Of a stretch of 64,000 nt of DNA, positions 40,709 to 49,143 are shown in pieces. Each line of letters opens with the position of its first letter. The first letter of the stretch is position 1. The notes beneath the pieces are model-generated. The model did not search any database and was not told the origin of the DNA. It saw nothing but the letters and a program-made list of their open reading frames with translations. The DNA comes from Rathayibacter sp. VKM Ac-2857 (lineage in GTDB: Bacteria > Actinomycetota > Actinomycetes > Actinomycetales > Microbacteriaceae), in contig NZ_JABMLE010000001.1 in the NCBI RefSeq assembly GCF_013205025.1, positions 1,426,001 through 1,490,000 on the forward strand, written 5' to 3'. The position numbers and the translations under genes were made by a program.

Positions 40709-41455
40709 TCAGATCAGGCCGTGCCGCCGGAAGGCCGCCAGGACGCCGTCCTCGCCGACGGAGGTCGTGACCTCGTCGGCGGCGGCGAGGGCCGCGGCTG
40801 AGGCGTTGCCCATCGCGATGCCGAGGCCCGCGGCCGCCAGCATCTCGACGTCGTTCGAGCTGTCGCCGATCGCGATCGTGTCGGCCAGCGGGTGGCCGAG
40901 CCGCTCGGCCAGGCGCACGAGCGCGCTGCCCTTGTCCACGCCGCGGACGCTGACCTCGCCGCCGGCGTCGCCGAGAGACGGGATCGTCCCGGTGATCACG
41001 TGGAAGCGCTCGCCGAGGCCCTCGCGGACGAGGGCGAAGGCGCTGCCGTCCTCGCCGAAGAAGGTCGCCTTGGCGATGCCCTCGGTCGGGACGGTGCCGT
41101 AGCCGCCGCCGACGCCTCCGCTCGTGTAGACGTCGTCGAACGACTGCAGCGAGTAGGCGATCCGGTGCGCCTCGAAGAAGCCGGCGATCGCCTCGACGTC
41201 CTCGGGCGCCATCGTGCGCGACTCGAGCAGGACGCCGTCGAGCTCGACGAAGCCGCCGGCCGCGGAGACGACCCCGTCGAAGCCGAGGTCGAGGACCTGC
41301 TGCGGGATCTCGGGGCGCGAGCGGCCGGTCGCGACGAGGACGAGGTGGCCGTTGCTCCGGGCGCCGGAGACGGCCTCGCGCACCGACGGAGCGACGACGC
41401 CCTCGTCCAGGAGCGTGCCGTCGACGTCGAGCAGGACCAGTCGGGTGCGTGTCAC
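40709..41455 (-). CDS. Cof-type HAD phosphatase
   Basis: 248 aa. VLLDVDGTLLDEGVV holds the DxDGT motif I, LVLVATGRSRPEI motif II, KGSALVRLAERLGHPLADTI motif III, and AIGDSSNDVEMLAAAGLGIA the GDSxND motif IV. Type IIB cap, sugar-phosphate phosphatase of the Cof group. TAGGCT six bases before the GTG suggests a leaderless mRNA. Confidence 0.9.
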   Translation of the reverse strand: MTRTRLVLLDVDGTLLDEGVVAPSVREAVSGARSNGHLVLVATGRSRPEIPQQVLDLGFDGVVSAAGGFVELDGVLLESRTMAPEDVEAIAGFFEAHRIAYSLQSFDDVYTSGGVGGGYGTVPTEGIAKATFFGEDGSAFALVREGLGERFHVITGTIPSLGDAGGEVSVRGVDKGSALVRLAERLGHPLADTIAIGDSSNDVEMLAAAGLGIAMGNASAAALAAADEVTTSVGEDGVLAAFRRHGLI

Positions 41456-41501
41456 CCGCGGAGCCTACCGGCCGGGTCCGACGCTCTCGCCGCCCGGCCT
41501 G

Positions 41502-41591
41502 TGTCCCGGGCTCAGCCGGCGTCTCGAGTTCAGCCGGCGTCCCGGGCTCAGTCGGCGTCCCGGGCTCAGTCGGCGTCCCGGGCTCAGTCGA
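41502..41591. repeat. 18-bp tandem repeat, five copies
   Basis: Units of CGTCCCGGGCTCAGYCGG lie at 41502, 41520, 41538, 41556 and 41574. The second copy is degenerate (TCTCGAGTTCAGCC). The last copy overlaps the stop codon of the acetyltransferase gene, so the repeat begins exactly at its 3' end. Confidence 0.9.
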
Positions 41592-42207
41592 GCGTGCGCG
41601 GGGCCCGGTACTCCCAGGAGCGGTCCGCCTCGCCGATCGGCCGCAGCACCCGCGCCGGCACGCCGCCCGCGACGACCAGCGGCGGCACGCTCGCCGTGAC
41701 GACCGCGCCCGCGGCCACCACGGAGCCCGCGCCGATCACCACGCCCGGCAGCAGGATCGCGCCCGCGCCGATCCAGACGTCGTCCTCGATCACGACCGGC
41801 GCCGAGAACTGCGTGCCGTCGCGCCGCAGCTCCGGATGCACGGGGTGCCCGGTGGTGCTGATGGTGACGTTCGGCGCGATCATCACCCGGTCGCCGATGA
41901 CCACCTCGACGTCGTCGACGAGCGTCAGCCCGAAGTTCACGTAGACGTCCGCGCCGAGGCGGACCCGGCTGCCGTAGGCGACGTGCAGCGGCGGCTCGAC
42001 CCAGGCGCCCTCGCCGACCGCCTCGAACAGCTCGTGCAGCAGGCGCCGGCGCTCGTCGACCTCGCGCGGGCCGGTGGCGTTGTACGCGTGCGCGAGCTCC
42101 TTGCCGCGGATCCGCTCCTCCTCGAGCGCGTCGAGGCCCTCGCCGGCGTCGACGTACAGCTCGTGGGCGTCCATCCGCCGGCGGACCTCGTGCTCGCGCG
42201 CGTCCAT
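41584..42207 (-). CDS. Maltose/galactoside O-acetyltransferase-like enzyme
   Basis: 207 aa from the ATG at 42207 with AGAGGGGA five bases upstream (an ATG 21 bases earlier lacks one). The maltose-acetyltransferase N-terminal helix is ERIRGKELAHAYNATGP with LLHELFEAVGEGAWVEPPLHVAYG. Left-handed beta-helix hexapeptides follow: VYVNFGLTLVDDVEVVIGDR, IAPNVTISTTGHPVHPE, WIGAGAILLPGVVIGAGSVVAAGAVV. Acetyl-CoA donor; sugar acceptor likely. Starts divergently from the LacI gene. Confidence 0.92.
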   Translation of the reverse strand: MDAREHEVRRRMDAHELYVDAGEGLDALEEERIRGKELAHAYNATGPREVDERRRLLHELFEAVGEGAWVEPPLHVAYGSRVRLGADVYVNFGLTLVDDVEVVIGDRVMIAPNVTISTTGHPVHPELRRDGTQFSAPVVIEDDVWIGAGAILLPGVVIGAGSVVAAGAVVTASVPPLVVAGGVPARVLRPIGEADRSWEYRAPRTLD

Positions 42208-42293
42208 CGCGTCCCCTCTCGTCCGCATCAGCCTGGCACGGGGGGCGATCCCGGCCCCGTTGTACGGTGAGCGCAGCGAGCGGAGGAGGGGAC

Positions 42294-43301
42294 ATGGCGG
42301 TCACGCTGCACGACGTCGCCCGCGCCGCCGACGTCTCGATCAAGACGGTCTCGAACGTCATCAACGACTACCCGTACGTGCGGCCGGCCACTCGGGAGCG
42401 CGTGCAGGCGGCGATCACCGCGCTCGGCTACCGGCCGAACCTGGCCGCGCGGAGCCTGCGCCGCGGCCGCACCGGCGTGATCGGCCTGGCGCTTCCCGAG
42501 CTGAGCCTCCCCTACTTCGCCGAGCTCGCCGACAGCGTGATGCGCGCGGCCGATCCGCTCGGGCTGACGGTCCTGATCGAGCAGACCGGCGGCGACGCCG
42601 ACCGCGAGCGCAGCGTGCTCACCGGGGCGCGGCGCCGGCTCACCGACGGCCTGCTCTTCAGCCCGCTCGGCCTCGGCGAGGGCGACGAGGACGCGCTCGC
42701 CGTCGACTCCCCGCTCGTGCTGCTCGGCGAGCGGATCTTCACCGGCCGGGTCGACCACGTCACAATGCAGAACGTCGCCGCCGCCCGCGCCGCGACCGCG
42801 CACCTGATCGCGGCCGGCCGGCGGCGCATCCTCGCGCTCGGCGCGTACGACGGCGGCGGCGTCAGCTCGGCGTCGCTGCGGCTCGAGGGCTACCGCGCGG
42901 CGCTCGCCGACGCGGGGATCCCCTTCGACGCCCGGCTGACCGGCGGCGCCGGGCCCTGGCGGCGCTCGGGCGGTGCGGAGGCGATGCGGCGCCTGCTCGA
43001 CTCCGGCCTCGCCTTCGACGCGGTCTTCGCGCTCAACGACACCCTCGCCCTCGGCGCGCTGCGGGCGCTGCAGGACGCCGGCGTGCGCGTGCCGCAGGAC
43101 GTCGCGGTGATCGGCTTCGACGACATCGACGAGGCGCGCTACGCGTCGCCGAGCCTCAGCAGCATCGACTCGGGTCGCGACGAGATCGCCCGGACGGCGG
43201 TCGAGCTGCTGCAAGCCAGGATCGACGGGACGCGGACCGGGCCGCCGGAGCTGCGCGAGGCGGCGTTCGCGCTGATCGCGCGGGAGTCGACGGCGGGCTG
43301 A
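42294..43301 (+). CDS. LacI-family transcriptional regulator
   Basis: 335 aa, ATG with a strong GGAGGAGGGGA site. The N-terminal helix-turn-helix is VTLHDVARAADVSIKTVSNV with the hinge ARSLRRGRTG. The periplasmic-binding-like part has VIGLALPELSLPYFAELADS, LLIEQ-type strands, AVFALNDTLALGALRALQDAG and VIGFDDIDEARYASPSLSSI. The 24-bp LacI-like palindrome upstream of the arabinofuranosidase gene 600 bp on is a plausible target, so the regulator may respond to arabinose or an arabino-oligosaccharide (inference). Confidence 0.93.
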   Translation: MAVTLHDVARAADVSIKTVSNVINDYPYVRPATRERVQAAITALGYRPNLAARSLRRGRTGVIGLALPELSLPYFAELADSVMRAADPLGLTVLIEQTGGDADRERSVLTGARRRLTDGLLFSPLGLGEGDEDALAVDSPLVLLGERIFTGRVDHVTMQNVAAARAATAHLIAAGRRRILALGAYDGGGVSSASLRLEGYRAALADAGIPFDARLTGGAGPWRRSGGAEAMRRLLDSGLAFDAVFALNDTLALGALRALQDAGVRVPQDVAVIGFDDIDEARYASPSLSSIDSGRDEIARTAVELLQARIDGTRTGPPELREAAFALIARESTAG

Positions 43302-43370
43302 GGCTCTGCGTCAGCGGGCCCCGGGTCAGCAGGCCCCGTGCCCGGGGGCGCCGGCTCGGCAGGCACCGGG

Positions 43371-43799
43371 TCAGCAGGCGCAGATCTCGCGGCGGATCCA
43401 GTCGCCGGCCTCCGCCACCGGCAGCTCGCCGCGGCGCAGCAGCCGGCTCCACTCGACCGCGCGCCCGGTGAGGCGGTCGTCCGCGGTGCCGCGGTGGTCG
43501 CCGCCGGCCGTGCGCATCAGCAGGTGCGCGAGCGGGCCGCCGAGGTGCAGCGTCGCGCCGGCCACGCCCGCGAAGTGCCGGGCCTGGCCGCGGGTGCCGT
43601 CGTCGTAGGGCTGCGCGAAGCCGCGGCCGCGGATCCGGTTGCTGCCGCCGGAGGCGAGGTCGAGGAGCCCGAGCGGCCACGGGCGGATGCCGGCGACCTC
43701 GCGGGCGACCCGGGCGAGGAGGGCCCGCGGTCGCGGCGAGGTCGCGGCGAGGGCGTCGACGCGGTCGGCGAGCGCGGAGCAGGCGTCGGAGGCGTTCAC
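43371..43799 (-). CDS. Hypothetical protein
   Basis: 142 aa from a GTG at 43799. An ATG at 43877 is possible, but the codons 43800-43877 have low G/C at third positions and overlap the edge of the LacI-type palindrome. Patterns: RIRGRGFAQPYDDGTRGQAR, HFAGVAGATLHLGGPLAHLL and ELPVAEAGDWIRREICAC, which I do not recognise as a family. Mostly helical. It is convergent with the LacI gene. Confidence 0.55.
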   Translation of the reverse strand: MNASDACSALADRVDALAATSPRPRALLARVAREVAGIRPWPLGLLDLASGGSNRIRGRGFAQPYDDGTRGQARHFAGVAGATLHLGGPLAHLLMRTAGGDHRGTADDRLTGRAVEWSRLLRRGELPVAEAGDWIRREICAC

Positions 43800-43876
43800 C
43801 CGCCCAGTGGAGCACAGGACGACTGGACGGCGGCGGGGAGCAGCGGTCTTGACACTCGCGGCTCCCGCCAGCACCA

Positions 43877-43900
43877 TCGTTTCTACAACGTTAGAAACGA
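43877..43900. promoter_or_regulatory. LacI-type operator upstream of the arabinofuranosidase
   Basis: A 24-bp palindrome with 9-bp arms TCGTTTCTA and TAGAAACGA around CAACGT, with the central CG typical of LacI-family sites. It sits 73-96 bases before the GH51 ATG. Confidence 0.75.
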
Positions 43901-43972
43901 CGGGCGGCGATCGCCGACGATCGCCCTCTCCGGCCCGGACCGGAGCCCGCCGACGCCTGGGAAGGGCCCCGC

Positions 43973-45532
43973 ATGACCGACGCCTCCGCGACCGCCTCCG
44001 CCACCTCCACTGCCGCGACCGCTCGGGTCTTCCTCGACCCGGCCGCGGTCGTCGCCCCCGTGAATCCGCGGCTGTTCGGCTCGTTCGTCGAGCACCTCGG
44101 CCGCTGCGTCTACGACGGGATCTACGAGCCCGGCCACCCGACCGCGAACGAGGACGGCTTCCGCCTGGACGTCGTCGAGCTGGTCAAGGAGCTCGGCTCG
44201 ACCACCGTCCGCTACCCCGGCGGCAACTTCGTCTCGGGCTACCGCTGGGAGGACGGCGTCGGCCCGCGCGAGGACCGCCCGCGCCGCCGCGACCTGGCCT
44301 GGCACTCCCTCGAGACCAACGAGGTCGGCCTGGACGACTTCGCCAAGTGGGCGAAGCTGACCGGCAGCGAGATCATGTACGCCGTCAACCTCGGTACCCG
44401 CGGCGTCCTCGAGGCGCTCGACGTCCTCGAGTACGCGAACGGCAAGGCCGGCACGTTCCTCGCCGACCAGCGCATCGCCAACGGCTCCCCGGAGCCGCAC
44501 GACATCCGCATGTGGTGCCTCGGCAACGAGATGGACGGCCCCTGGCAGGTCGGCCACATGAACGCCGACGACTACGGCAAGCTCGCCTCCCGCACCGCCA
44601 AGGCGCTCAAGATCGCCGACCCCTCGCTCGAGCTCGTGATCTGCGGCTCCTCCGGCTCGTCGATGCCGACCTTCGGCGAGTGGGAGCGCGTCGTCCTCGA
44701 GCACGCCTACGACGACGTCGAGTACGTCTCCTGCCACGCCTACTACCAGGAGTACGACGGCGACCTCGGCTCGTTCCTCGCCTCCTCCGTCGAGATGGAG
44801 TTCTTCATCGCGACCGTCTCGGCGACCGTCGACCACGTCAAGCACAAGCTCCGCAAGACCAAGGACATCAAGCTCTCCTTCGACGAGTGGAACGTCTGGT
44901 ACCTCCAGGAGTGGACCGAGAAGGAGAAGGCCGACGCCGAGGGCGACCAGAGCACCCGCGAGTGGGCCTACGCTCCGCGCCTGCTGGAGGACGTCTACTC
45001 CGTGGCCGACGCCGTCGTGCTCGGCAACCTGATGATCACGCTGCTGAAGAACTCCGACCGCGTCACCTCGGCGTCGCTCGCGCAGCTGGTCAACGTGATC
45101 GCGCCGATCATGACCGAGCCCGGCGGAGCGGCGTGGCGCCAGACCACGTTCTTCCCGTTCTCGACCACTGCGCGCCTCGCCTCGGGCTCGGTGCTCAAGC
45201 CGCGGATCGAGGTCGGGTCGTACTCGACCGCCCGCCACGGCGACGCGCCGCTCGTCGACTCCGTCGCGACCCTCGACGACGGCCGCGCGGCGATCTTCCT
45301 CGTCAACCGCTCGACGACCGAGGCCCTCGAGGTGACCGTCGACGTCAGCGGCCTCGGCGTCTCGACCGTCGCCGAGGCGGTCGGGATCTTCGACGAGGAC
45401 GTCTACGCCAAGAACACCAAGGACGACCAGAACCGCGTCGGCCTCAAGCCCGTCGACGCCGTGCTGGCGGACGGCGTGCTGACGCTGACGCTCCCCCCGG
45501 TCTCCTGGACGGCGGTCGCCCTGACGGCGTAG
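43973..45532 (+). CDS. abfA: Alpha-N-arabinofuranosidase, GH51
   Basis: 519 aa. PVNPRLFGSFVEHLGRCVYDG is the GH51 start. RYPGGNFVSGYRWEDGVGPR, WCLGNEMDGPWQVGH (acid/base Glu in GNE) and SFDEWNVWYLQEW (nucleophile Glu in DEW) complete the active site. The C-terminal beta-sandwich domain follows. No signal peptide, so it acts inside the cell on imported arabino-oligosaccharides, in line with a plant-associated lifestyle. Upstream LacI-type palindrome. Downstream is repeat cluster 3. Confidence 0.95.
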   Translation: MTDASATASATSTAATARVFLDPAAVVAPVNPRLFGSFVEHLGRCVYDGIYEPGHPTANEDGFRLDVVELVKELGSTTVRYPGGNFVSGYRWEDGVGPREDRPRRRDLAWHSLETNEVGLDDFAKWAKLTGSEIMYAVNLGTRGVLEALDVLEYANGKAGTFLADQRIANGSPEPHDIRMWCLGNEMDGPWQVGHMNADDYGKLASRTAKALKIADPSLELVICGSSGSSMPTFGEWERVVLEHAYDDVEYVSCHAYYQEYDGDLGSFLASSVEMEFFIATVSATVDHVKHKLRKTKDIKLSFDEWNVWYLQEWTEKEKADAEGDQSTREWAYAPRLLEDVYSVADAVVLGNLMITLLKNSDRVTSASLAQLVNVIAPIMTEPGGAAWRQTTFFPFSTTARLASGSVLKPRIEVGSYSTARHGDAPLVDSVATLDDGRAAIFLVNRSTTEALEVTVDVSGLGVSTVAEAVGIFDEDVYAKNTKDDQNRVGLKPVDAVLADGVLTLTLPPVSWTAVALTA

Positions 45533-45539
45533 CGGCGCG

Positions 45540-45945
45540 GGGTCTCGATACGCCGCTCCGCGGCTACTCGACCAGCATGATGAGGAGAGCTGCGCTCCCC
45601 ATGCTGATCGAGTAGCCCGCGCAGCGGGCGTATCGAGATCCACCACCGTCAGGACGTTGAGTCTGCAGACCCGTCCTGCTGGTGACGGGGGGGTCTCGAT
45701 ACGCCCCTGCGGGGCTACTCGACCAGCATGACGCGGCGCAGCCGCGTCCTTTCCCTGACCACCGAGTCGCGAAGCGGCTTCGCCGCTCGTTACGCCGCTC
45801 CGCGGCTACTCGACCAGCATCATGCGCCGCACCTCTCGCGAGGCACGCCCGCTTTCATGCTGACGAGTAGCCCGCGCAGCCGGGCCGCTCCATGCTGATC
45901 GAGTAGCCCGGGCAGCGGGCGTATCGAGATCCCCCACCGCGAGCA
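45540..45945. repeat. Palindromic repeat cluster 3
   Basis: Right arms at about 45541-45581, 45689-45730 and 45793-45822, and left arms from about 45600, 45857 and 45892. One full module spans 45600-45730 with the central GTCTGCAGAC. Several arms are solitary or degraded. It fills the gap between convergent genes and no gene was found. Confidence 0.9.
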
Positions 45946-45947
45946 CC

Positions 45948-46616
45948 TCAGCGCAGCAGCGCCTCGAGGTCCGCGACTCCGCGCCCCGCGAGCGTCGGCC
46001 ACAGCGTGCGGTCCGCGCCGGGCGCGAGCTCCGCGTCGTGCGGCACTCCGATCGCGCACGCCCCGGACGCGACGGCCGCCGCGAGCCCGGTCGGCGAGTC
46101 CTCGATCGCGACGCAGCGCGCGATGTCGACGCCCAGCGTCGCGGCGGCCAGCAGGTACGGCTCCGGATCCGGCTTGCCCCGCGACACGTCGTCGCCGGTG
46201 ACGAGCGCCGCCAGCGGCACCTCCGCCGCGAGCGCGTCGACGACCACCTGCGCCATCACGCGCGAGGACGTCGTCACGATCGCCTGCCGCACCCCCGCCC
46301 GGTGAACGTCGCGCAGCAGCTCGCGCGCGCCCGGCCGCCACACCAGCCCCCGCCGCATCTCCGCGAGCACGTCGCGCTCGAGCGCCTCCTCCACCTCCGC
46401 GTCCGGCAGCGCGACGCCGGCGGCCTGCAGCGCCCGCACCGTCTGCTCCATCGTGCTCCCGATCAGCGCCAGCGCATCGGCGTGCGTCCACTCGCGGCCG
46501 AAGCGCGCGGCGAGCACCTCCTGCGCCCGCACCCACGCGGGCTCCGAGTCGACGATCGTGCCGTCCATGTCCCAGAGCACCGCCTCGAGCCCGGTCACTC
46601 CCTCGAGCCCGGTCAC
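45948..46616 (-). CDS. HAD-family phosphatase (beta-phosphoglucomutase-like)
   Basis: 222 aa from a GTG coupled (GTGA) to the MFS stop. AVLWDMDGTIVDSEPAWV is motif I, AIVTTSSRVMAQVVVDAL motif II, GKPDPEPYLLAAATLG motif III, and AIEDSPTGLAAAVASG motif IV. The first 12 residues come from an 18-bp in-frame duplication (VTGLEG/VTGLEA), so the real start could also be the second GTG at 46598. Sugar-phosphate substrate likely. Confidence 0.88.
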   Translation of the reverse strand: MTGLEGVTGLEAVLWDMDGTIVDSEPAWVRAQEVLAARFGREWTHADALALIGSTMEQTVRALQAAGVALPDAEVEEALERDVLAEMRRGLVWRPGARELLRDVHRAGVRQAIVTTSSRVMAQVVVDALAAEVPLAALVTGDDVSRGKPDPEPYLLAAATLGVDIARCVAIEDSPTGLAAAVASGACAIGVPHDAELAPGADRTLWPTLAGRGVADLEALLR

Positions 46617-47821
46617 GACGCGACTCCCGTCGTGCGCCGCCGGCTGAGGACCCCCGCGAGCAGCACCGCGACGACTCCGGCGATCGGCACCACCAGGAGC
46701 CCCGCACGCAGTCCCGCGCCGTCGGCCACGAGCCCGACGATCGGCGGCGACAGCAGGAAGCCGAGCCGCATCAGCCACGAGACGATCTTCACTCCGGTGC
46801 CTGCGCGCAGCCCGCGGATCTCGTCGGCCTCGTGCATCGCCGCGGGGACCGTCGTCGCGAGCCCGAAGCCGGCGGCCGCGAAGCCGAGGATCGTGCCCGG
46901 AACGGACGGGAACGCCAGCGCCGCGCCCATCCCGAGCGCCGCGATCAGTCCGCCGACCCGCACCACGGTGCGCTGGCCGAAGCGGTCGACCAGCCGGTCG
47001 CCGATGATCCGCCCGACGAACTGCGCGCCGACCAGCGCAACGAACCCGTACGCCGCCACGGCCGCCGTCGCCCCGAGCGAGCCGCCGAGGTAGACCGCCG
47101 CCCAGGTCGACGCCGCGTCCTCGACGAGCGTCCCCGCGATCGCCACCGCGACCAGGGCCGCGAGCAGCAGCACCACTCGCGGACGGATCCGCACCCGCAT
47201 CGCCGTCGCGGCGCCCGCCGACTCGGCGGTGGTCTCGTCGTCGCGCCCCGGCAGGAGGAAGCGCAGCGCGGTCAGCGAGACGGCCGCGAAGAGCACCCCC
47301 GAGATGCTCAGGTGCACCGCGCGGGGCAGGCCGAGCGCGATCGCCCCGGCCGCCATCGAGCCGCCGAGGACCGCGCCGATCGACCAGATCGCGTGGAAGG
47401 AGTTGATGATCGAGCGGCCGTAGCGGCGCTGCACCCGCAGGCCGTGGGTGTTCTGCGCCACGTCGGTGATGGCGTCGGTCGCGCCCGCGAAGGCGAGCGC
47501 GCCGGCGAAGACCAGCAGCGACGGCGAGAATCCGGCGAGCACCGTCCCGACCGCGGTGAGGATCGTGCCCAGCACGGCGGCCCGGCCGCTGCCGAGGCGG
47601 CGGATCACGACGGCCGCGGCGAGCCCGGCGACGATCGCCCCGGCCGGGAACGCGGCGATCGAGACTCCGTAGGCCGCGTTGTCGAGCGCCAGGTCGGCCT
47701 TGATCTCGGGGAAGCGCGGCACGAGGTTGGCGAAGAGCGCACCGTTGGTGAGGAAGAGCGCGGCGACGGCGGTGCGGGCGCGTCTCGACTCGGGAGACGG
47801 CGGCGCGAGGGCGGTGGACAT
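46613..47821 (-). CDS. MFS transporter
   Basis: 402 aa, 12 TM segments. The start ALFLTNGALFANLVPRFPEI with IKADLALDNAAYGVSIAAFP and DAITDVAQNTHGLRVQRRYG is typical of the YbjJ/fucose-permease-like MFS group. It is divergent from an acetyltransferase across a 43-bp palindrome, and the start codon is part of the palindrome. TACGGT seven bases before the ATG indicates a leaderless mRNA. Coupled downstream to a HAD phosphatase. Substrate unknown. Confidence 0.87.
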   Translation of the reverse strand: MSTALAPPSPESRRARTAVAALFLTNGALFANLVPRFPEIKADLALDNAAYGVSIAAFPAGAIVAGLAAAVVIRRLGSGRAAVLGTILTAVGTVLAGFSPSLLVFAGALAFAGATDAITDVAQNTHGLRVQRRYGRSIINSFHAIWSIGAVLGGSMAAGAIALGLPRAVHLSISGVLFAAVSLTALRFLLPGRDDETTAESAGAATAMRVRIRPRVVLLLAALVAVAIAGTLVEDAASTWAAVYLGGSLGATAAVAAYGFVALVGAQFVGRIIGDRLVDRFGQRTVVRVGGLIAALGMGAALAFPSVPGTILGFAAAGFGLATTVPAAMHEADEIRGLRAGTGVKIVSWLMRLGFLLSPPIVGLVADGAGLRAGLLVVPIAGVVAVLLAGVLSRRRTTGVAS

Positions 47822-47861
47822 GCGTACGACCGTACACGTGCTGTGTACGATCGTGCACATG
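47819..47861. promoter_or_regulatory. 43-bp operator palindrome between divergent leaderless genes
   Basis: The region from the MFS start codon to the acetyltransferase start codon is an imperfect palindrome. Both ends read CATG, inner arms share CGTACAC/GTGTACG, and a 5-bp unsymmetrical core (GTGCT) lies in the middle. Each half places TACGRT seven bases before an ATG (TACGAT at 47846-47851 on plus, TACGGT on minus). The TetR gene 600 bases on is the likely binder. Confidence 0.75.
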
Positions 47862-48461
47862 GACAGCACCGACCACGTCGCCGACCACTTCGCCGGCGAC
47901 GACCGCAGCAACCGCGAGCGGATGCTCGCGGGTGACCTCTACATCGCCGACGACCCCGAGAGCATCCGGCTCGCCCAGCGCGCGGTGCGGCTCGCCGACG
48001 CCTACCACCGCGCCGCGATCGCCGACGAGGCGGCCGCGCGCCCGCTGCTGGAGGAGCTGCTCGGCTCGCTCGGCGAGGACGCCTTCGTGAAGCCGCCGCT
48101 GTTCGTCGACTACGGCGAGAACATCACGATCGGACCGCGCACGTTCGTCAACTACCACCTCACCGCGCTCGACGTCGCGGCGATCACCATCGGCGCCGAC
48201 TGCCAGATCGGCCCGAACGTGCAGCTGCTGACGCCGACGCACCCCGTCGAGCCCGGCCCGCGCCGCGCCAAGCTCGAGGCCGCGCTGCCGATCACGATCG
48301 GCGACAACGTCTGGCTCGGCGGCGGGGTCATCGTCTGCCCCGGCGTGAGCATCGGCGACGACAGCGTGATCGGAGCGGGCGCCGTGGTCACCCGCGACAT
48401 CCCGGCCGGCGTGGTCGCGGTGGGCAACCCGGCGCGCGTGATCCGGAGCGTCACGGAGTGA
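47859..48461 (+). CDS. Maltose O-acetyltransferase-like protein
   Basis: 200 aa. RERMLAGDLYIADDPESIRL is the Mac N-terminal motif. ARPLLEELLGSLGEDAFVKP and GENITIGPRTFVNYHLTALD, then IGPNVQLLTPTHPVEPGPRR and WLGGGVIVCPGVSIGDDSVI give the hexapeptide beta-helix with the catalytic His in TPTHP. Leaderless-type start from the palindrome. It is followed, with GTGA overlap, by the TetR gene. Confidence 0.92.
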   Translation: MDSTDHVADHFAGDDRSNRERMLAGDLYIADDPESIRLAQRAVRLADAYHRAAIADEAAARPLLEELLGSLGEDAFVKPPLFVDYGENITIGPRTFVNYHLTALDVAAITIGADCQIGPNVQLLTPTHPVEPGPRRAKLEAALPITIGDNVWLGGGVIVCPGVSIGDDSVIGAGAVVTRDIPAGVVAVGNPARVIRSVTE

Positions 48462-49021
48462 GCGAGCCCGCTTCCGCCGCGCGAAGCCCGCGCCGCACCG
48501 ACCCGCACCGCCGCGACCGCATCATCGACGCCTGCCTCGACGTGATCGCGGAGCAGGGCGTCGCCGGCACCTCGCACCGCCGCGTGGCCGCCGCCGCCGA
48601 CGTGCCGCTGGGCTCGATGAGCTACCACTTCGCCGGGATGGACGAGCTGCTGCACGAGGCGTTCACCCGCTTCGCCGACTCCGTCGCCGAGCAGACCCTG
48701 CGGCGGATGACCGAGGCCCGCACCCCCGACGAGGCGCGCGAGGCCGTCGTCGACGTCGTCCTGCAGGACATCTTCGGCAGCCGCCGCGAGCTCGTGATCA
48801 CCCACGAGCTCTACACCCTCGCCGCCCGGCGCCCCGAGTACCGCAGCATCACGCACAGCTGGATGGCCCGCTCCCGCGCCGCCCTCGAGCGGCACGTCGA
48901 CCCGACGACCGCCCGCATGCTCGACGCCCTGATGGAGGGCCTCACCATCCACCGCGCCCTCGACGAGGAGCCGGCCGACGACGCCGTCGTCCGCGAGGCC
49001 GTCCGCCGCATCCTCGGCTGA
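48458..49021 (+). CDS. TetR-family regulator
   Basis: 187 aa, GTG in a GTGA overlap. The HTH is RDRIIDACLDVIAEQGVAGT with SHRRVAAAADVPLGSMSYHF. The C-terminal domain resembles the PF17940-like group (ELVITHELYTLAARRPEYRS). Cotranscribed with the acetyltransferase and so in the unit controlled by the 43-bp palindrome; autoregulation is expected. Confidence 0.9.
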   Translation: MSEPASAARSPRRTDPHRRDRIIDACLDVIAEQGVAGTSHRRVAAAADVPLGSMSYHFAGMDELLHEAFTRFADSVAEQTLRRMTEARTPDEAREAVVDVVLQDIFGSRRELVITHELYTLAARRPEYRSITHSWMARSRAALERHVDPTTARMLDALMEGLTIHRALDEEPADDAVVREAVRRILG

Positions 49022-49040
49022 CCCGCGCACCCCTCCCCCT

Positions 49041-49103
49041 CCGCGAGATGCCACTTGTGCACGCTTCTCTCGGCGTGTCGCGTGCACAAGTGGCATCTCG
49101 CGG
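49041..49103. repeat. Inverted repeat 'CCGCGAGATGCCACTT', copy 2
   Basis: Perfect 24-bp arms: 49041-49064 begins CCGCGAGATGCCACTTGTGC, and 49080-49103 is its complement, around a 15-nt loop. Shares 15 bp of arm with 24301-24361. It lies between two plus-strand genes, so it is more than a convergent terminator. Confidence 0.9.
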
Positions 49104-49143
49104 GAGGGAGCAGGGCGGGCGCGCGGGGTGGCAGGGTGGGGGG

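Noticed and set aside
43800-43877. ATG start at 43877 for the hypothetical gene
   Set aside because: Third-position G/C is low in this stretch and it overlaps the LacI-type palindrome; GTG 43799 preferred.
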